Assembly (NCBI GenBank): GCA_033398695.1
Contig: CM065802.1
Span: forward strand, 141,036,096 to 141,100,095
Direction of reading: 5' to 3'
From: Orobanche coerulescens
Lineage: Eukaryota; Streptophyta; Magnoliopsida; Lamiales; Orobanchaceae
Length of the DNA: 64,000 nt
Positions 58,661 to 64,000 of the stretch are shown here, in pieces. Under the pieces are notes generated by a model, which ran no database searches, was not told the origin of the DNA, and was given only the letters and a program-made list of their open reading frames with translations. Numbering within the stretch: position 1 is the first letter of the stretch; each line of letters begins with the position of its first letter. A program made the position numbers and the translations under genes.

Positions 58661-61019
58661 TGTAATATCCGGATTTATTATTAAGTATTTCATCTGTTGT
58701 TGAAACCTGTATTATTCGGAATTGTGATCTCGATAATTGGAGTATGATATTTCTCATATTTGTATCTTTGTACATGAGTATAGAAACATATAAATTTTCT
58801 CATGCAAACTCGTGATAACGCACGCTAAGAACGTAGCTTAATGTGCGTTATCGGCTAAAACTAGCGCACGCTACGAATGAAGAATTGCGTGCGTTAGGCA
58901 GTCAATTATTGAGGTAGGCGGCTAGCACAAGCGCCAGCCGGACATGGGTCCGGATAAGATTCCCGCGGGCGAACCTGGACAGATTTGGAGTCAACGTTTG
59001 TTAGCGTGCGCTAAGGATACTGTGATAGCGTGCGCTAAATAACATACGGACAGAAATGTTATAAAAGGGACATCACCCCATTTTACTTGGTTTACATTCT
59101 CTTCACTTGTCCTTCGTTCTTGAGAGACCAGAGAGCCTCATATCTTCCTTAAACACACATAGACCACCTCTACTCGATCATTGGAGATTGGATGTCACTT
59201 GTGATTGATCGTTGAAGTGGAGAAGCACCTTGGATTGACATTCAAACAATCGGAGTTGGATTCTACCTTTTTGACTCGGTGTTTTCTTCATCTTAAGGTA
59301 TGTTAATTCTGTCCAGCCTTAGATTCGTGTTCTTTAGAATAAGATGATCATGCTACCAAGATATTGAGTTCCATTGATGAATTATTCAAACAAACATCAT
59401 GTTTAGAAGTCGGAATGATTATGCTTATGATATCGTCGTTGAAAACATCGTAGTTGGAATCCTAGTACGTCAGATGATGAGTGGAATATTCTGAGATTGA
59501 TTATCCGTATGATAAACATTGCCATATTGATCGTAAACTTGGAGTTGATATCACTTTTGTTATAATGACTTAAGAAAGAATCATCTTAGGTTGTATCTTT
59601 TCATTGGGATTGTTAGTTCACCTTTAAGATGAAGTCTGAATGTGATAATAGTAATGGAATCTAGTGCATCAACCTGAGATCACCGAACTTCAAATGAGAA
59701 TGATAATCGAGATTGAATGTAAGAGTTATGATGATATTCATTTCCTTGAATTCAAAGATGATTGAATCCGTAAGATTATACATAAGTTTATGATATGTAG
59801 ACGAGTAACGTATGTAAATCACTGAGGAGTTCTTAAGTTTCATCACCGTTAGAACATTCATCTGACCAGAAGTGAAACTGCCATGCACGCTTAGCGTACG
59901 CTAAGCTATGTAGATTAACGTACGCTATCGGGCTTAGTTAACATACGCAACGTTTGGTACGTAACGTACGTTAAAATCATCAGAGGAGTCAGTCGGCTGA
60001 TCAGAGAGGGACTGCCGATAATTATATAGCGTACGCTAGACTTTGTTGTTTACGTGCGCTAACGAGTAGGATTAACGTACGCTACACAGAATACGTAACG
60101 TACGTTAAGCAGTTCAGGTAGGTTACGTTTTATGAACTTCCGACCGTAATTTGGATTGTTAGATGTTCGTACGACATGAGATGAACACTATATTATTTCT
60201 TCTGTCTAAGGTTCGAGCTTGTTACGTGATTGATCGAAGGGACGACCTTCAAGTGTTCCTTTTTTCGTGGAAGTAATATTCTTGTCTTCGAATCAAGGCA
60301 AGTACCTTAATTGTTTTATATATTGATGTTATACATATTGTCATGCATATATGTCGTTGTTGTATGTCCACCTCGTGTTGGTCCGACGGGATCATCGGGG
60401 GATCTATGCTAGCGTGCGCTGGATCATCGGACGGGTTTTTCCACCACGTCTTGGTCTGACGGGATCATCGTGGGTTCTAGGCAGTGAACGCTGGATCGTA
60501 GGAATTACCATGTGTATGTTATGATATCATGTTGTGATTATCATTTGTGTATGTTATTAATGAGTTTCTCGTAGGAGAAGACTCGTTGGTATTTTGTCAT
60601 TTACGTTATTATTATTATTCGTGAGATGTTGAATAATATGTTGTGGTACTTGTACTAGCATCATTGTGCTAACCCCTTTGTGGGTGAACATTTGTTTATG
60701 TTCAGGATCCAGAAGAGCGGGGAAACAACCATTAGAGCTGCATGACGACGAGGGTGTAGAGTGATGTTCCGGCCGGGTTTATTATCTGTTGTTGGTTTTT
60801 TTAATAAGTACTCGAGTATGTCGTAATTTGTGATGTTTGGATTTTAGTGATGTATTAATATTCTTCATTTGGATATTTGTATTTTTGGCATTGAACCAGA
60901 ACTGTCTAATCTTATTTCAGTGATTTCATAATTTGGTATCTGTCATTGTCTTTTCATTTATTTAGCCTTGTAAATTCTTATGTAAAGGATTTATGGCGCT
61001 GTATATCGGGGGTGTTACA
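58661..61019 (+). repeat. Element B2 5' LTR
   Basis: This 2359-bp LTR begins TGTAATATCCGG and ends ATCGGGGGTGTTACA. The TATA box is TATAAAAG at 59060-59067. Palindrome blocks lie at about 58811-58893, 59000-59040 and 59888-60110. A possible leader intron runs from AAG|GTATGT (59298) to TATGTTCAG (60705). It has the empty CACTA site at about 58956. It shares an imperfect direct repeat with B1 in the downstream part (CCACCTCGTGTTGG...GGATCATCGG, about 60367-60500). Confidence 0.9.
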
Positions 61020-61253
61020 GAATATGGTATCGGAGCTAAGATTATGGATATCTTGGCCATTGGGTTAAAATAGGGGTCGTATACGTCTTTTGAGGTAACC
61101 GGCCGTGAATAACATCACTGTACTGCCTACATCTTCGTGCGAACGGTGGTTGTAAGTTCCTAAACTCTATCTCGTCCTTTTCATATTGTATCTCTTTATA
61201 CTTGAACATCAGAACGATATTGTTTCCTGTATATTGAGTATTTATGCTTACAG
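61020..61253 (+). other. B2 primer-binding site and leader
   Basis: The primer-binding site TGGTATCGGAGC starts at about 61025. The leader is nearly identical to 3179-3413 and ends at the gag ATG (61254). Confidence 0.83.
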
Positions 61254-62500
61254 TATGTTGAGAGGTGGACACGTAGTCGCGGTCGTGGACGCGGACGAAG
61301 GAATGCCGAAAGAGAAGCTTCGCATTCTAATCAGGCCAGCCACAGCTCAGGCGAGCCACAGAGATCTATTAATAATGAACCGGAACCTGCTGTGCCCGAA
61401 ATTCTTTGTCAGGTGGTGAACCAGATCACTCAATTCGCCCAGGTCGTGGACCGAATGCAGGTGGCAGTAGGGTTACAACAGCGAGATCGACAAAAAGGTA
61501 TCCCACACATGGAAAATCGAGGCGACCGATGGATGCAAGAGGTGGCAAAGATACAACCACCCAAATTCGACGGCTTTTCTGAGACTCCCACATGGGATCA
61601 TTGGTTGAAGGAATTGGAGAAAATTTTTGCCGCGATAAATTGCCTAGATGACCGGAGAGCCTCTATTGCTCAGTACTTTTTGATAGGGTAAGCATCCGAG
61701 TGGTGGGAAGCCATCCGGCCTGCAGATCATGATGCGGACTGGACAGAATTTAAATTGATGATGGAAGCTCAGTACTGCCCTCGTCCCGTGAGGGAAGCCA
61801 AAGTTCGGGAGTTTTTCTCCACTCAGCCTTCAGATGTTCCAGTATCTCAGGCAATTAAGACGTTTAACTAGCAGCTCGCATTTGTTCGACATCTGGTCAG
61901 AACAGATGCAGAAATGATGATCCATTTTGATATGAGAATGAAACCAGAAATCGAGAGATACATGTTCGGTTTTGAATGTACCACTCTCCATCAATACCAG
62001 GATAAAGCATTGGCATATGAAATCAAGGAAGCAGCAATGGAGAAGTTGGCAGAGTCCAAGAAGCAGAAAGTCTCCGGTAGATTCACGGAGCATAAGAGTA
62101 GTGGGCCCCGCAAGGCCCAGTCATCCTTTCATTCTTTCAAGAAACCTCCGCACCCATCTAAGAGTGGAAGGAACTTCGGAGCAGCATCAACCACGACGGA
62201 TATCACCAGGAAATGCTTTAACTGTGCCCAGATGGGGCACTATCGACGGAATTGACCCCTACCTGCTGTGACTTGTTTTTATTATGGTCGAGAGGGACAT
62301 CGTGCGGTGTTCTGTGAAGAGGTTGCAAAGTCTTTTAGAGCCCGTACACCACAACCAGTTCAGAAGGAAGCTAGTATCCAACAGACGCAGCAAAGTGTTC
62401 AGATGCCTCAGAATTTTAGCCGCGGACGAGGCAGAGGACAGTGGGACCGAAAGGGTACATCGAGTGCCGGATCTGTTCCCCACGTGCATGCGAGATGAGG
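61254..62500 (+). pseudogene. B2 gag, broken
   Basis: The ATG at 61254 is followed by a deletion in the Arg/Gly-rich segment (GGACACGTAGTCGCGG) that shifts the frame. The gag domain is then in ORF 61392-61691 (TWDHWLKELEKIFAAI), stopped by GAA-to-TAA at about 61688. A CAG-to-TAG lies near 61869. The frame 61914-62255 includes knuckle 1 (KCFNCAQMGHYRRN, its last Cys now TGA). Knuckle 2 reads CFYYGREGHRAVFC, with Tyr for the second Cys. Both zinc knuckles are therefore defective. Confidence 0.86.
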
Positions 62501-62531
62501 AGAACATACGATCGGGATCTTTGCCGCATCA

Positions 62532-63635
62532 GTGCTTGTTCAGATCCTTTCCCAGCCAATTAGCGTTTTATTTGATACAGGAGCTACGCATTCATTTATA
62601 TCCCTGTCTTGTGTAAATCGTTTGAATATTTCTGGTTTTCATAATTGTGAACCTTATGTTGTGGGTTTACCGAGCGGAGAGAGGATTGTTGGAAACTTAG
62701 AAACTAGAGATTTCCCTATATCATTCGGAGGCAGAGAGTGGCTCTCAAATCTGATTGTGATAGAAATGCAAGGAGACGACCTGATACTCGGAGATGATTG
62801 GCTTAATCGATATGGATCTATTGTAAACTACCGAAAGAGGAATATCTCGCTGATCGCCGATGATGGTTCCGAAATACTATTTGAAGGATGGAAAGTAGAA
62901 AGCTCAGGAAAGATGATCAAGGCAATGAAAGCTGTCAAATTGTTGAAACAGGGCTGTACCGGATACTGGTGCTATGCAATGAAGAAAGAAGACGAAATTG
63001 TGGAACTTTCATCCATTCCTGTTGTGAACGAATTTCCAGATGTATTTCCTGACGAGTTACCTGGACTACCTCCACGACAGGATGTAGAATTCACCATTGA
63101 GCTGGAACCCGGAACTACACCAATTTCTAAGGCGCCGTATCGTATGGCACCTACTGAGATATACGAACTAAAAAAGCAACTGGAGGAGTTACTGGACAAA
63201 GGCTATATCCAGCCAAGCGTTTCGCCCTGGGGAGCACCAGTTCTTTTTGTCCGGAAGAAGGATGGATCGCTTCGACTGTGTATTGACTATCGAGAGCTGA
63301 ACAAGATGACGATTAAGAACAAGTATCCGTTGCCACGGATTGATGATTTGTTTGACCAGTTACAAGGAGCAATAGTGTTTTCAAAAATCGATCTGAGATC
63401 AGGATATCATCAACTGAGGATTAAGGAATCTGATGTTCCGAAATCATCGTTCAGAACTCGCTACGGACACTATGAGTTTGTAGTGATGCCGTTTGGTCTC
63501 ACTAATGCACCTGCTGTATTCATGCAATTGATGAACCGAGTATTCATCGAATATTTGGATAAATTTGTGGTTGTGTTCATTGATGACATTCTGGTGTATT
63601 CTAAGAGCCCGGAAGAGCATGCACAGCATTTACGA
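62532..63635 (+). pseudogene. B2 protease and reverse transcriptase
   Basis: Protease and RT share one open frame here, as expected for the intact family (B1 has a stop between them). Protease motif [13 protein letters not shown] is at about 62565-62603. RT has [39 protein letters not shown] and [10 protein letters not shown] (about 63573-63602). A one-base loss near 63632 (TTACGATCGTG versus TTACGGATTGTG in B1) breaks the frame in the RT thumb. Confidence 0.9.
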
Positions 63636-64000
63636 TCGTGTTAGACCTGTTGAGAAATGAACGATTGTACGCCAGACTTTCTAAGTGTGAATTCTGGCTA
63701 AAGGAAGTAATGTTCCTCGGCCATGTGGTATCAGCTAAAGGTGTCCGAGTAGATCCTCAGAAGATCGAAGCAGTTATGGATTGGAAGCCTCCAAAGAACG
63801 TGAAAGAAATCCGGAGTTTCTTAGGACTTGCTGGATATTATCGTCGGTTCGTGGAAGGGTTTTCCAAAATTACCCACCTACTTACTCGACTACTGCAGAA
63901 AACTCAAAAGTTTGAGTGGAACGAGTTGTGCCAGAATAGCTTCGATGAATTGAAGAAGAGATTGACGACGGCACCGATTTTAGCACTCCCACGGGGAACT
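63636..64000 (+). pseudogene. B2 RT end and start of RNase H, cut by the window edge
   Basis: After the frameshift the sequence encodes [35 protein letters not shown] and [19 protein letters not shown] in another frame, colinear with 5815-6165 of B1. It continues off the right edge. Confidence 0.88.

Overview
The window is gene-poor, heavily repetitive plant nuclear DNA, probably from a eudicot with a large genome. It contains almost nothing but nested LTR retrotransposons. I could not identify the species. Evidence for a plant: chromodomain Ty3/gypsy (Tekay/Del-like) and Ty1/copia polyproteins, primer-binding sites matching plant initiator tRNA-Met, a CACTA transposon, and a decayed LONELY GUY (cytokinin-activating) gene. 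I see no intact host gene, rRNA, convincing tRNA gene or CRISPR array. Every element copy carries stops or frameshifts.

Family names used below: A, B, C and E are Ty3/gypsy families (A-C clearly chromovirus-like), D is a Ty1/copia family. Layout: 1-2618 is the 5' end of a minus-strand A element (A0; LTR 170-2618) that sits in the 5' LTR of element B1. B1 runs 2619-41342 and is split by element C (6343-36071, 5-bp target duplication CATTA) in its RNase H region. C is itself split twice: by a plus-strand A array (9534-21315, a truncated A tail sharing an LTR with a second A element) and by a complete minus-strand A element in its 3' LTR (23839-34039). The B1 3' LTR (37850-41342) holds a 1.1-kb non-autonomous CACTA element (38148-39246, duplication AAG).

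To the right of B1 lie the 3' end of a probable SIRE/Maximus-type copia element (41343-42615, minus), a probable Tat-like LTR (42616-44273, minus), 1.8 kb of AT-rich DNA, the LOG pseudogene (46031-46684, minus) and an unrecognised 131-codon ORF (46996-47391, minus). Then comes an E LTR (about 47400-58509) split by a complete copia element D (48015-57496, duplication CRATT), a stub of E internal DNA, and a second B element (B2, from 58661) that runs off the window in its reverse transcriptase/RNase H region.

The most unusual signal is regulatory. The LTRs of three gypsy families (minus-strand A copies, B, E) carry dense arrays of a 12-bp palindrome, consensus TARCGYRCGYTA, next to the putative TATA box. 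The plus-strand A copies carry a different GC-rich palindrome array at the same place. Several families also look as if they have an intron inside the LTR leader, and four families share the same non-canonical base in the primer-binding site. In the plus-strand A copies, differences cluster at CAG/CTG sites in a way that suggests systematic sequence error at methylated CHG sites.
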